Assembly (NCBI GenBank): GCA_027459285.1
Contig: DAIDIQ010000287.1
Span: 1 to 34,004, forward strand
From: Acetobacteraceae bacterium
Lineage (GTDB): Bacteria; Pseudomonadota; Alphaproteobacteria; Acetobacterales; Acetobacteraceae
Reading direction: 5' to 3'
Length of the DNA: 34,004 bases
Below the pieces are notes generated by a model. It was not told where the DNA came from. It made no database searches and saw only the letters and a program-made list of their open reading frames with translations. Positions 10,445-19,199 of this stretch are shown piece after piece; within the stretch, counting starts at the first letter, position 1, and each line of letters starts with the position of its first letter. The position numbers and the translations under genes were made by a program.

Positions 10445-10490
10445 GTTCTTTTTGTGAACAAAAAGAACCAAAAAAACTTTTTGACTTTGG
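10445..10490 (+). repeat. Dispersed hairpin repeat, copy A (terminator-like)
   Basis: GTTCTTTTT-gtgaac-AAAAAGAAC (10445-10468) followed by tail CAAAAAAACTTTTTGACTTTGG; 8 bp after the J-protein stop. Confidence 0.75.
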
Positions 10491-10501
10491 GGGCTGCGTT
10501 T

Positions 10502-10517
10502 CTGGCGTGTGCGCCAG
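10502..10517. terminator. Stem-loop between convergent genes
   Basis: CTGGCG-tgtg-CGCCAG perfect 6-bp stem. Confidence 0.4.
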
Positions 10518-10528
10518 GAACCAAATGT

Positions 10529-10553
10529 CTGGGGCGGGCACCGCCCGCCCCAG
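10529..10553. terminator. Strong GC stem-loop downstream of the pore-forming-toxin-like gene
   Basis: CTGGGGCGGGC-acc-GCCCGCCCCAG, perfect 11-bp stem, 12 bp from the stop codon of the minus-strand gene at 10565. Confidence 0.55.
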
Positions 10554-10564
10554 AAAAACAGGAA

Positions 10565-11635
10565 TTATGCGTTGGCGTAGCTGACGGTCACGTCATAGGC
10601 GGAAATGCCGCTGATGGAACCGTTGATCGATTTGGTGACGGCGCCGGCATGGGCCCAGAGCTGGGAGAGCTTGGCCGAGAAACTGCCGCTGATGGTGTAG
10701 GACGAGGCTTGAGCCGACGCCTTGACCGAGGTACCGGGCGCGACATCGACATTGGCCGTATAGGAGAATGCCTCGCTGACGGTTTTGGCGTAGCCGAGGG
10801 TGACGGAGAAGGAGATTTCGGTGGAGACCGTTACCTTGCCACCGACGATGAAGGGGAAGCCGCACTGAATATCGGCCGAGGCACCGACGGTGATGCCGGC
10901 GGTGGCGGAGAAAGTGTAGGAGGAGGCGACACTTTCCTGAAAGCTGATGGACATCTGCTGGGTCTGGCCGGTCTGGTTGCTGACGGTGGCGGTGGCGACG
11001 TTCAGCGTGCTGGGCGAGGAGACCTGCCAGGCACTCTCGTTGTAACTGACGTCGGTAATTGCCTGGTTCAGCAGCCTGTCCTGCTTGTAGTAGAAGGCAA
11101 GCTGGTCGATGGCGGCGCCGGAGCGGCCGGAAATGCCGACGGGGACGATATTGGCGACGGGCTGGCCGGAGTCATTGTCGGTGACGAGGGTCCAGCCGGT
11201 CGGGTTCTGGAACGGGGTTTTCAGCTTGTTCGAGGAAATAAAAATCGTGCCGCGCACGGTCTCGATGTAGACGCCGGCGATACCGGTGCCGTTGCCGCCG
11301 AAATCGTTGCTGTCGCTCATCTGGGCCATGTAGAAGCGGGCAATCGAGTCCTGGGTCAGATCGAGGGTGACGGCGGAGGGCGAGGCATAGCCGTTATTGT
11401 TCGTGGAACCGAGATTGACCGAGGTGTTATTATCGTAGCCGATGCCGAGACCCTGGAGGTAGATGGAGGAATCGCCGCTGGAATGCTGGTTGGAATAGAA
11501 GGTCATGTATTGGATGACGGTGCCGATATTGGCGAAGGTGCCGCCACCGGACCCACCGAGCGCGGTGGTTTGCAGAATTTCCTGATTGATGAACGCGTCT
11601 TCCTGCCCGGCGTCCCAGGTTTCCACGGTTGGCAT
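10565..11635 (-). CDS. Putative aerolysin/ETX-MTX2-like beta-pore-forming protein with N-terminal jacalin-like lectin domain
   Basis: N-terminal region ends with a jacalin-like motif VANIVPVGISGRSGAAIDQLAFYY; C-terminal half is rich in alternating Ser/Thr beta strands (ASSYTFSATAGITVGASADIQCGFPFIVGGKVTVSTEISFSVTLGYAKTVSEAFSYTANVDVAPGTSVKASAQASSYTISGSFSAKL), matching the aerolysin pore-module pattern. No obvious signal peptide. Confidence 0.78.
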   Translation of the reverse strand: MPTVETWDAGQEDAFINQEILQTTALGGSGGGTFANIGTVIQYMTFYSNQHSSGDSSIYLQGLGIGYDNNTSVNLGSTNNNGYASPSAVTLDLTQDSIARFYMAQMSDSNDFGGNGTGIAGVYIETVRGTIFISSNKLKTPFQNPTGWTLVTDNDSGQPVANIVPVGISGRSGAAIDQLAFYYKQDRLLNQAITDVSYNESAWQVSSPSTLNVATATVSNQTGQTQQMSISFQESVASSYTFSATAGITVGASADIQCGFPFIVGGKVTVSTEISFSVTLGYAKTVSEAFSYTANVDVAPGTSVKASAQASSYTISGSFSAKLSQLWAHAGAVTKSINGSISGISAYDVTVSYANA

Positions 11636-11820
11636 GGATGCTATCCCTTTGGTCTTGAATTTCGGCGAGATTGCCTAGCGGCACGGTAGAGATGCCCGAC
11701 CCAGAACACAACCCCCGGTTTATTAAACTTTTGCGTTAAACCCGGCGCGCCTGGCGACCGGATGCGTGGATTTCAAGACTGGATTTTCCCGGCCGCGAAG
11801 ATGCCAAGGGCACAACAGCC

Positions 11821-11861
11821 AAGTCACAAAAGTTTTTTGGTTCTTTTTTTCAAAAAAGAAC
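11821..11861 (-). repeat. Dispersed hairpin repeat, copy B
   Basis: Tail AAGTCACAAAAGTTTTTTG then GTTCTTTTTT-tc-AAAAAAGAAC (11840-11861); in minus orientation the hairpin follows the tyrA-like stop by about 15 bp. Confidence 0.75.
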
Positions 11862-11875
11862 GCGCTTGTCTTTTC

Positions 11876-12763
11876 TTAAGCCTGGTTAATTTCGATCAGC
11901 GAGCGCCGGATTTTACGGCCGCGTTCGACTTTATCCTCGATATAGGCGGCATCCGCCCAGCGCACGGCGCGGGCCATGGCCTGGGCGTCTTCCATGAAGC
12001 GGGCGAGCATTTCGAGCAGGGCCTCACGGTTATTGAGGAACACGTCGCGCCACATGACCGGGTCGGAGGCGGCGATGCGGGTGAAATCGCGGAAGCCGGA
12101 GGCGGCGAAGCGGAGCACGTCCTGGCGGCTTTCCTCCTCGAGGTCATCGGCGGTGCCGCAGATGGTGAAGGCGATGAGGTGTGGCAGGTGGGAGACGACG
12201 GCGAGGCTGCGGTCGTGGTGGGCGGCGTCCATGGTTTCGATGAGGGCCCCGCAGCGGCGCCAGAGTTCGGCGATTTTTTCGACGGCGGCGGGATCCGTGT
12301 CGGGCATGGGGGTGAGCAGGGTGTAGCGGCCCTCGAACAGGGTGGTGAAGCCGGCATCGGGGCCGGAATATTCGGTGCCGGCGATGGGGTGGGCGGGCAC
12401 GAAATGGGCGTGGGCGGGAATATGCGGGGCGACGTCGCGGATGACGGATTGCTTGGTGCTGCCGACATCGGTGACGATGGTGCCGGGGGCGAGATGCGGG
12501 CCGATGGCGGCGGCGAGGGTGGCGTAGGCGCCGACCGGCGCGCAGAGCATGACGCAATCGGCGCCGCGGACGGCGTCCGCGGGGTCGAGGCAGGTTGCGT
12601 CGGCGAGGGTCAATTCCCGGACGCGGGCGAGGGTTTTCTCGGTGCGGGCGTTGGCGACGATGGTGTGCGCGATGTCACCGCGGGCGCGGGCGATGCGCGC
12701 GACCGAACTGCCGATGAGGCCGATGCCGATGAGGGCGAGGCGGCGAAAGAGGGGTTCAGGCAA
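11876..12763 (-). CDS. tyrA: Prephenate/arogenate dehydrogenase family protein
   Basis: Rossmann motif [40 protein letters not shown] (characteristic HPIAGxExSG), [20 protein letters not shown]. Start uncertain (TTG 12763 or ATG 12817). Confidence 0.9.
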   Translation of the reverse strand: MPEPLFRRLALIGIGLIGSSVARIARARGDIAHTIVANARTEKTLARVRELTLADATCLDPADAVRGADCVMLCAPVGAYATLAAAIGPHLAPGTIVTDVGSTKQSVIRDVAPHIPAHAHFVPAHPIAGTEYSGPDAGFTTLFEGRYTLLTPMPDTDPAAVEKIAELWRRCGALIETMDAAHHDRSLAVVSHLPHLIAFTICGTADDLEEESRQDVLRFAASGFRDFTRIAASDPVMWRDVFLNNREALLEMLARFMEDAQAMARAVRWADAAYIEDKVERGRKIRRSLIEINQA

Positions 12764-13859
12764 TTTTGCGCGCCGGCTGGGCTTGAAAATCGGTGAGTGC
12801 GGCGGCGAGCAGGTCACATTCCTCGGTGGTGCCGATGGTGAGGCGCAGGCAGTGCGGCAGGTGATAGGCGCCCATGGGGCGGACGATGAGGCCGCGGGCG
12901 CGGAGGAACTGGTCAGCGGCGGTGGCGATTTCCGGGGTGAGGAAATCGGCCAGGACGAAATTGCCTTCGCTGGGCCAGATTTTCAGGCCCGAAGCGGTGA
13001 GGGTTGCGGTGAGGCGGGCGCGTTCGGCGCGGTTGTGGCTGGCGGAGCGTTCGACCCAGCCCGGTTCGGCGAGGGCGGCGATGGCGGCGGCCTGGGCGGG
13101 GGCGTTGACGTTGAAGGGCAGGCGGATGCGGTTGAGCACATCGATGATGGCCGGCGGCGCGTAGGCCCAGCCGACGCGCATGCCGCCCAGGCCGAAGATT
13201 TTGCTGAAGGTGCGGGTCATGACCGTGTTGGCGCCGGCATCGACCAGGGCGCTGCCGGCCTCGTAATCCGGCCGATCGACATATTCGGCGTAGGCGGCAT
13301 CGAGCACGAGCAGCACGTGGTCGGGCAGGCCCGCGCGCAGGCGGGTGATTTCCGCGGCGGGCAGCATGCTGCCGGTGGGGTTGTTGGGGTTGGCGAGGAA
13401 GACGAGGCGGGTTTGCGGCGTGACCGCGGCGAGGATGGCATCGACATCGGCGGTGAGGTTGCGCTCGGGTGTCTTGATGATGGTGGCGCGCGCGTAGGTG
13501 CCGGCGATGGCGTAGATGGCGAAGCCGTGGCGGCTCATGATGAGGTTGGTGCCGGGGCCGCCATAGGCGAGGCAGAGGGCGTAGATGATGTCGTCGGACC
13601 CGGCGCCGCAGACGATGCGGGCGGGATCGAGGCCGAAGCGGGCGCCGATGGCCTCACGGAGGGTTTTGGCGCCGCCGTCCGGGTAGCGGTGGAGTTTGGC
13701 GGCGGTGGCGGTGTGGGCGGCGATGGCGCCGGGGGGTGGGCCGAAGGCGCCTTCGTTCGACGAGAGCTTGATGACGCGGGCGACGCCGGGGACGGCGGCC
13801 TCGCCACCGACATAGGGCTTGATGGTGAGGATTTCCGGGTGCGGCGTGGGGGTGGGCAT
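12756..13859 (-). CDS. hisC: Histidinol-phosphate aminotransferase
   Basis: [47 protein letters not shown]-site motif, GNFVLADF. Confidence 0.93.
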   Translation of the reverse strand: MPTPTPHPEILTIKPYVGGEAAVPGVARVIKLSSNEGAFGPPPGAIAAHTATAAKLHRYPDGGAKTLREAIGARFGLDPARIVCGAGSDDIIYALCLAYGGPGTNLIMSRHGFAIYAIAGTYARATIIKTPERNLTADVDAILAAVTPQTRLVFLANPNNPTGSMLPAAEITRLRAGLPDHVLLVLDAAYAEYVDRPDYEAGSALVDAGANTVMTRTFSKIFGLGGMRVGWAYAPPAIIDVLNRIRLPFNVNAPAQAAAIAALAEPGWVERSASHNRAERARLTATLTASGLKIWPSEGNFVLADFLTPEIATAADQFLRARGLIVRPMGAYHLPHCLRLTIGTTEECDLLAAALTDFQAQPARKIA

Positions 13860-13877
13860 GCTGGCTCCTCGATCCGA

Positions 13878-14615
13878 TCAGGCGATGGGGAGGGCATAAG
13901 CCCCGATCAGGCGCGCGGGGCAAGGGAGGCCGGGCGGGAGGGAGGTGAGATATGTCGGCAGGACAGAGAGCGACCAGCCATTGGCGGCGTGGCGCATGGG
14001 GTGGACGGGCGGCGGCAGGGACGGTGGCGGGGTTTGGGCGCGCAGGGCGAGGAGGGTGTGGTCGGCGCCCGAGGGGTCGGGGAAATCGGGGGTGACGAGG
14101 AAGGCCTGGCCGGTGGGCGCGCCTGGCGGGCGGGGCTGCCAGACGGGCAGCAGGGCGGCGATGGCGAGGCCGGGGTGGGTTTCGGGCAGGAGGGACCAGG
14201 CGTCGGTGGTGGCGTCGAGCAGGGCGGCGTCGGCCTGGCCGGCGGCGAGGGCGGCGAGGGCGGCGTGTGGCGTATCGGCGGTGGTGAGGGGGACGAGGGC
14301 GCCGAAATGTTCGCGCGCGAGGGGGATGAGCGCGTTGGTGGCGAGGGCGAGGCGGAGCGGACCCTGCAGGGCGAGGGAAGCGGCGAAGAGTTCGCGCCAG
14401 ATGCGGACGATGGCGGCGGGGGCGAGCGGGCCGTGGTGACGCGCGAGCAGGCGGCGGAGAATGGCGGCTTCGCGGCCGGGGCGGAGGCGGGGCGCGTTGG
14501 TGCCTTTTTTTTGCGCGCCGATGGTGGCGACGATATCGGCCCGGCGCAGCAAAAGATCGTGCAGACCGGTGTCTATCTCGTCGAGGGTTGCGCGAAGCTG
14601 GGTCAGATCGGTCAT
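13878..14615 (-). CDS. Chorismate mutase (AroQ class) with C-terminal extension
   Basis: LRATLDEIDTGLHDLLLRRADIVATIGAQKKG...LRPGREAAILRRLLARHHGPLAPAAIVRIWRELF is a typical AroQ helix pattern; C-terminal segment resembles a reduced prephenate-dehydratase/PBP-like half domain. Confidence 0.82.
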   Translation of the reverse strand: MTDLTQLRATLDEIDTGLHDLLLRRADIVATIGAQKKGTNAPRLRPGREAAILRRLLARHHGPLAPAAIVRIWRELFAASLALQGPLRLALATNALIPLAREHFGALVPLTTADTPHAALAALAAGQADAALLDATTDAWSLLPETHPGLAIAALLPVWQPRPPGAPTGQAFLVTPDFPDPSGADHTLLALRAQTPPPSLPPPVHPMRHAANGWSLSVLPTYLTSLPPGLPCPARLIGAYALPIA

Positions 14616-14723
14616 TTGTTGCGTGATAGGCGAGAGGCGGCGAGGGAAGCTAGGGCGGTGGCGGGGTAGCAGGGTTACTCATTCCATCGGTCATGGACAA
14701 TGACCGATGGCATGGGTTGCGTT

Positions 14724-14839
14724 GCGAGGCGCGCCGCCGCCCGCCAACCCGGCGCGATGCTTTGCGAGGCGCGCCGCCGCCCGCCAACCCGGCGCGATGC
14801 TTTGCGAGGCGCGCCGCCGCCCGCCAACCCGGCGCGATG
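14724..14839. repeat. Three tandem 40-bp direct repeats (third slightly truncated)
   Basis: GCGAGGCGCGCCGCCGCCCGCCAACCCGGCGCGATGCTTT at 14724-14763 and 14764-14803, and 14804-14839 (ends GCGATGG). Confidence 0.95.
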
Positions 14840-14849
14840 GATGGCCACA

Positions 14850-14929
14850 GGCACCGGCCCGCACCCCCACCCGGCCACCCATGGCAGTGTACGCTCGTGG
14901 GTGGCCGGGTGGGGGTGCGGGCCGGTGCC
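14850..14929. repeat. Perfect 31-bp inverted repeat with 18-nt loop
   Basis: GGCACCGGCCCGCACCCCCACCCGGCCACCC (14850-14880), loop ATGGCAGTGTACGCTCGT, exact reverse complement at 14899-14929. Confidence 0.97.
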
Positions 14930-15004
14930 GGACTTGACCAAGCATGTGGGGGGTGCGGGCCGGTGCCGGACTTCAGACAAAGCACGCGGGCCGGTGCCGG
15001 ACTT
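14915..15004. repeat. Three spaced direct repeats of GTGCGGGCCGGTGCCGGACTT
   Basis: 14915-14935, 14953-14973, and 14986-15004 (lacking first two bases); the first shares sequence with the right arm of the inverted repeat. Confidence 0.92.
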
Positions 15005-15063
15005 CAAACTGAGACACTGCCGCCTATGGCCGTTGGTTTGCGTTGCCGGTATGAGCGCGCGCA

Positions 15064-16182
15064 ATGAGCGAGACGGTGCAGTTTGCCGAGGGGCTGGCGT
15101 TGGATTGCGGCCAGACCCTGCCGAGCCTGGAGGTGGCGTATCGGACCTATGGGCGGTTGAGCGAGGCACGCGACAATGCGGTGCTGGTGTGCCACGCCCT
15201 GACCGGGGACCAGTATGTGGCCGAGCCGCATGCGATGACCGGGCGGCCGGGCTGGTGGCAGGCGCTGGTGGGGCCGGGCCGGGTGATCGACACCGAGCGG
15301 TATTTCGTGATTTGCGCGAATGTGCTGGGCGGCTGCATGGGCAGCACGGGGCCGATGAGCGTGCGCGCGGATGGGCGGATTTGGGGGATGGATTTCCCGC
15401 CCATTACTATCCGCGACATGGTGCGGGCACAAGAAAAACTGGTGCGGCATTTGGGGATCGAGCGGCTGTTCGCGGTGATTGGCGGCTCGATGGGCGGGAT
15501 GCAGGTGCTGGAATGGGCGGCGACGTTTCCGGCGATGGTGTTTGCCGCGGTGCCGATTGCGACCGCGAGCTATCACTCGGCGCAGAATATCGCGTTTCAT
15601 GAGGTGGGACGGCAGGCGATTTTCGCGGACCCGGATTTCATGGGCGGGGATTATGCGGCTTCGGGCAAGGTGCCGGAGCGGGGGCTGGCGGTGGCGCGGA
15701 TGGCGGCGCACATCACCTATGTGAGCGAGCAGGCGCTGACGCGGAAATTCGGGCGGCGGCTGCGGGCGGCGGATGCGCGGGCGGTGAGTTTGTTTGGCGA
15801 TACGTTCGAGGTGGAGAGCTATCTGCGCCACCAGGGCAGCAGCTTCGTGCGGCGGTTCGATGCGAATTCGTATCTCGCCATTACCCGGGCGATGGATCTG
15901 TTCGACCTGGCGGCGGCGCACGAGGGCGATTTGGCACGCGCGTTTGCCGGCAGCCGGACGCGGTTCTGCGTGATCAGTTTTTCCTCCGACTGGTTGTTTC
16001 CGACCGGGCAGTCGCGCGCGATTGCGCGGGCGTTGAACCGGGCGGCGGCGAATGTGAGCTTCGTGGAAATTACCACCGATAAGGGGCATGACGCGTTTCT
16101 GCTCGATGAGCCGGATTTTCATGCGGCGTTGCGCGGGTTTCTGGCGGGGTGTGCCGCGCATTGGCGGCGGGAGCGCGGGTGA
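15064..16182 (+). CDS. metX: Homoserine O-acetyltransferase
   Basis: [44 protein letters not shown] nucleophile elbow, GHDAFLLD; followed by metW. Confidence 0.94.
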   Translation: MSETVQFAEGLALDCGQTLPSLEVAYRTYGRLSEARDNAVLVCHALTGDQYVAEPHAMTGRPGWWQALVGPGRVIDTERYFVICANVLGGCMGSTGPMSVRADGRIWGMDFPPITIRDMVRAQEKLVRHLGIERLFAVIGGSMGGMQVLEWAATFPAMVFAAVPIATASYHSAQNIAFHEVGRQAIFADPDFMGGDYAASGKVPERGLAVARMAAHITYVSEQALTRKFGRRLRAADARAVSLFGDTFEVESYLRHQGSSFVRRFDANSYLAITRAMDLFDLAAAHEGDLARAFAGSRTRFCVISFSSDWLFPTGQSRAIARALNRAAANVSFVEITTDKGHDAFLLDEPDFHAALRGFLAGCAAHWRRERG

Positions 16183-16781
16183 TGCGGGTTGATTTGCAGC
16201 GCATTGCCGAGATGGTGGCGCCAGGCAGCCGGGTGCTGGATATTGGCTGTGGCGATGGGGCGCTGATTGCCGACCTGGTGGCGCGGCTTGGGTGTGACGC
16301 GCGGGGGCTGGAAATCGACATGCGGCTGACCAGCGAGGCGATTGCGCGCGGGCTTTCGGTGATGCAGGGCGACGCGGACAGCGATTTGGCGCATTACCCG
16401 GATGATGCGTTCGATTACGTGGTGCTGTCGCGCACCTTGCAGGCGGTGGCGCGGCCGCGGGATGTGCTGCGGCAGATGCTGCGGATTGGCCGGCGGGCGA
16501 TTGTGAGCTTTCCGAATTTCGGCCACTGGCCGGTGCGGCTGCATCTGCTGCGGCAGGGGCGGATGCCGATGACCAAGGCATGGAGCCGGCAATGGTATGA
16601 GACGCCGAATATTCACCCCTGCACGATTCGGGATTTTTTTGCGCTGTGCGCGGCGGATGGCTATGCGATCGAGACCTGGATGGCGGCGGATGACGAGGGC
16701 AACCGGGTGCGCTGGCGGGGCATGGGGACGGCGAATTTGCTGGCTGAGCAAGGGGTGTTCGTGCTGAGGCGGGCGGGGTGA
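16182..16781 (+). CDS. metW: Methionine biosynthesis protein MetW
   Basis: SRVLDIGCGDGALIADL, YVVLSRTLQAVARPRDVLRQMLRIGRRAIVSFPNFGHW, PMTKAWSRQWYETPNIHPCTIRDF; TGATG overlap with metX. Confidence 0.94.
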   Translation: MRVDLQRIAEMVAPGSRVLDIGCGDGALIADLVARLGCDARGLEIDMRLTSEAIARGLSVMQGDADSDLAHYPDDAFDYVVLSRTLQAVARPRDVLRQMLRIGRRAIVSFPNFGHWPVRLHLLRQGRMPMTKAWSRQWYETPNIHPCTIRDFFALCAADGYAIETWMAADDEGNRVRWRGMGTANLLAEQGVFVLRRAG

Positions 16782-17743
16782 GCGGGGCGCCCGAGGGGCG
16801 CGTTGGGGTGCTGGTGCTGGGGATGCACCGGAGCGGCACCTCGGCGTTGACGCGGGCGATGGCGCTGTGCGGGGCGGCGCTGCCGGCGCGGCTGATGGCG
16901 CCGGGGGCGGATAACGCGGCCGGGTTCTGGGAGCCGGCGGCGATCGTGGCGCTGCATGAGGCGATGCTGCGCGAGGCCGGGCGGCGCTGGGACGACGGGC
17001 AGAGGCTGGATGTGAGCCGGGTTGCGGACCGCGGGGCGGCGCTGGCGGCGGCGCTGCGGGAGGATTTTGCCGAGGCGCCGCTGCTGGTGCTGAAGGACCC
17101 GCGGCTGAGCCGGCTGCTGCTGCTGTGGCGGCCGGTGCTGGCGCAGGCGGGGCTGTCGCCGCGGGTGGTGGTGGCGCTGCGCCACCCGATGGCCATTGCC
17201 GCGTCGTTGCGGGCGCGCGATGGCATGAGCGAGAGCCGGGCGTTGCTGCTGGGGCTGCGCTATTTTCTGGATGCCGAGCGGAACAGCCGGGGCATTACGC
17301 GGGTTTTCGCGCGCTATGAGGCGCTGCTGGCGGACCCGGTTTCGTGCCTGACGGAGATTGGGGCGCGGCTTGGGGTGGATTGGCCGGTGCCGCCGGCGGC
17401 GGCGCGGGCGGATTTGCGGGAATTCGTGGCACCCGGGTTGCGCCACCATGACGAGGCGGCGGCGTTTCCGGCCGGCGTGGTGGGCGAGGCGGCGGCGGCG
17501 GCCTGGGCCTGGGCCACGGCGGCGGCCGAGGCGGGGGAGCCGGAGGGAGCGGTGCTGGATGGCATTGCCGCGCGGCTGGATGCGGCGGAGGCGTGGCTGG
17601 GTGGGGTGTTGGATGAATGGCGGGCGCGGGACGAGGCGGCGGCGCGGACGATACAGGCGCTGCGGGAACGCTGCGCGGCGGCGGAACAGGTGGGGGCGGT
17701 GCGCAGGCTGTGGCGACGAAGCTGGGCGGCGCTGACGCGGTGA
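16778..17743 (+). CDS. Sulfotransferase family protein
   Basis: VLVLGMHRSGTSALTRAMALCGA (5'-PSB loop), LLVLKDPRLSRLLLLW, VVVALRHPMAIAASLRARDGMS (3'-PB motif). Confidence 0.85.
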   Translation: MSGAPEGRVGVLVLGMHRSGTSALTRAMALCGAALPARLMAPGADNAAGFWEPAAIVALHEAMLREAGRRWDDGQRLDVSRVADRGAALAAALREDFAEAPLLVLKDPRLSRLLLLWRPVLAQAGLSPRVVVALRHPMAIAASLRARDGMSESRALLLGLRYFLDAERNSRGITRVFARYEALLADPVSCLTEIGARLGVDWPVPPAAARADLREFVAPGLRHHDEAAAFPAGVVGEAAAAAWAWATAAAEAGEPEGAVLDGIAARLDAAEAWLGGVLDEWRARDEAAARTIQALRERCAAAEQVGAVRRLWRRSWAALTR

Positions 17744-17752
17744 GGCCGGCTG

Positions 17753-18631
17753 TTACGTTGTGGGGGCGGGCAGGCCGGCGAACAGGCGGGTGAAGCGGGG
17801 CAGCGCCCGGTGCCAGGCGGCATCCGGGTTGGCGGGCAGGCCGTGCGCGGCCATGGCCCAGGCCCAGAGTTGATTGTCGAGCCGGGCGCGCTCGGCGAGG
17901 TGGGGCGCGCAGGCGGCGAGTTCGGCGGACAGATCGCCGCGCTGATCTGGCGGCATGGCGGGCGTTTGGTTTTGCACCGGGATGTGCAGGTCAAGCCCGA
18001 GGCGGCGGCCGAGTGTTGCCGGCAGGTCTGGCATTTCCACGGTGCCGAGGAAGGTGAGGTGGGCGAGCCGCGCCTGGGCCTCGGTGAGCAGGGCGCTGTC
18101 ATGCCGGGGGCTGATGAAACCGGCCTGGGGGATGAGCGGGTGGGGGGCGAGCAGCAGGCGGAGCGCCATGTTGTCGAACTGGGCGGCGAGGATGGGGTCG
18201 GTCAACAAGGCGGCGAGGGGGGAGCGGGCCTTGCCCACCTGGTGGCGCCAGGTGCCGAAATCGGCCAGGTCGGCCGGGTTTTGCGCGCGCCAGAACAGGA
18301 AATGCGAGACGATGCGGGCCCGCGCCTCTCGGAGGATGGTGATGATGCGGGCATGCGGGTAGGCGGCGCGGAGGGTGCTGTAGGCGAGATGGCCGGCGAC
18401 CCAGCGCGCGTCTGGCGGGAGGGTCAGGCCATGCGTGTTGGCGGGGGCGCCGACGATTTGGCCGCGGCGGGCCGGGGCCATGGAGGCGAAATCGGCGAAG
18501 CCGCCGAAAATGAGCCGGTCGAAGCCGTGCACGGTGTTGGTGTCGAGGGCGGCGGAGAGGGCGCCGATGAGGGCGCTGCCGGCGGTTTTGGGGACGTGCA
18601 GGAAGAGCAGAGGGGGGGCGCTGTGGGGCAT
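17753..18631 (-). CDS. Sulfotransferase family 2 domain protein
   Basis: LLFLHVPKTAGSALIGAL (HxPKTAG), ARIITILREARARIVSHFLFWRAQNP. Start placed at ATG 18631 inside the longer ORF. Confidence 0.83.
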   Translation of the reverse strand: MPHSAPPLLFLHVPKTAGSALIGALSAALDTNTVHGFDRLIFGGFADFASMAPARRGQIVGAPANTHGLTLPPDARWVAGHLAYSTLRAAYPHARIITILREARARIVSHFLFWRAQNPADLADFGTWRHQVGKARSPLAALLTDPILAAQFDNMALRLLLAPHPLIPQAGFISPRHDSALLTEAQARLAHLTFLGTVEMPDLPATLGRRLGLDLHIPVQNQTPAMPPDQRGDLSAELAACAPHLAERARLDNQLWAWAMAAHGLPANPDAAWHRALPRFTRLFAGLPAPTT

Positions 18632-18686
18632 GGCGGGCGGGCCGCGGATACAGGCGCGGGCGGGCGGTGGCAATGGCGGGTTTTTG

Positions 18687-19199
18687 TTACGATACCGGAA
18701 CGAAATGGGCGCGCGACGACGCGGGCGGCAAGGGCGTGTTTTGAAAAATGCCGGGGATGCGCGGGGCGGGGGCCGCGATGCGGGCGGAGATGTGGGCATG
18801 CGTGCCGCGGGCGCGCGGGGTGGCGCGAGCCAAGATGGGGGCCGTGATGGGGGTGTGGGCGCGGGGCGCGGCGTCTGGGCCGGCGATGGGGGCGGGAAGG
18901 CTTGCCAGGATGGCATGGATGGCGAGGCGCAACGGCGCCAGCAGGGGCGCGGGGAGGCCGAATCCATCCCCCTCGAGAAAGGCGAGGAGGGTGGTGAGGG
19001 GCGGCAGTTTGGACGCCTGGTCCGGCGGGGTGGCGACGAGGCAGATGATTTGGATGAGCAGCACGCACGAGAGATCACGGACCCGGAGGAGCGGGTTCGT
19101 GTTGCGGGTGGCGATCGCGTCGAGAAACCTGGGGGCGTCGGGCGCGGTGGGGGCGCGGCGCGCCTTTCCCCGCGCTGAGTGTGTGCTGTGCTGGGTCAT
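18687..19199 (-). CDS. Hypothetical protein
   Basis: MTQHSTHSARGKARRAPTAPDAPRFLDAIATRNTNPLLRVRDLSCVLLIQIICLVATPPDQAS...; start at 19199 chosen inside a 182-aa ORF; coding status only moderately supported. Confidence 0.45.
   Translation of the reverse strand: MTQHSTHSARGKARRAPTAPDAPRFLDAIATRNTNPLLRVRDLSCVLLIQIICLVATPPDQASKLPPLTTLLAFLEGDGFGLPAPLLAPLRLAIHAILASLPAPIAGPDAAPRAHTPITAPILARATPRARGTHAHISARIAAPAPRIPGIFQNTPLPPASSRAHFVPVS

Noticed and set aside
10454-11689. 411-aa plus-strand ORF opposite the toxin-like gene
   Set aside because: Gly/Asp-rich translation with no domain; starts inside the hairpin repeat; the minus-strand frame has coherent beta-rich domain structure.
12549-14669. 706-aa plus-strand ORF antisense to tyrA-like, hisC and chorismate mutase
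   Set aside because: Gly/Ala/Glu/Asp-rich translation lacking domains; typical spurious antisense frame in GC-rich DNA over three well-supported genes.
14724-15004. CRISPR array
   Set aside because: Tandem units have no unique spacers, and the spaced repeats are irregular; no cas genes in the window.
14930-15063. SAM-type riboswitch upstream of metX
   Set aside because: Looked for SAM-II/SAM-I-like conserved elements before metX and did not recognise any; region is dominated by the direct repeats.
14700-15602. ORFs translating the 14724-15004 repeats (e.g. 300-aa + and 164-aa -)
   Set aside because: The repeats give repetitive nonsense peptides in several frames; 40-bp period is not codon-compatible.
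15004-17226. 740-aa minus-strand ORF antisense to metX/metW/sulfotransferase
   Set aside because: Low-complexity Arg/Pro/Ser translation opposite clearly identified genes.
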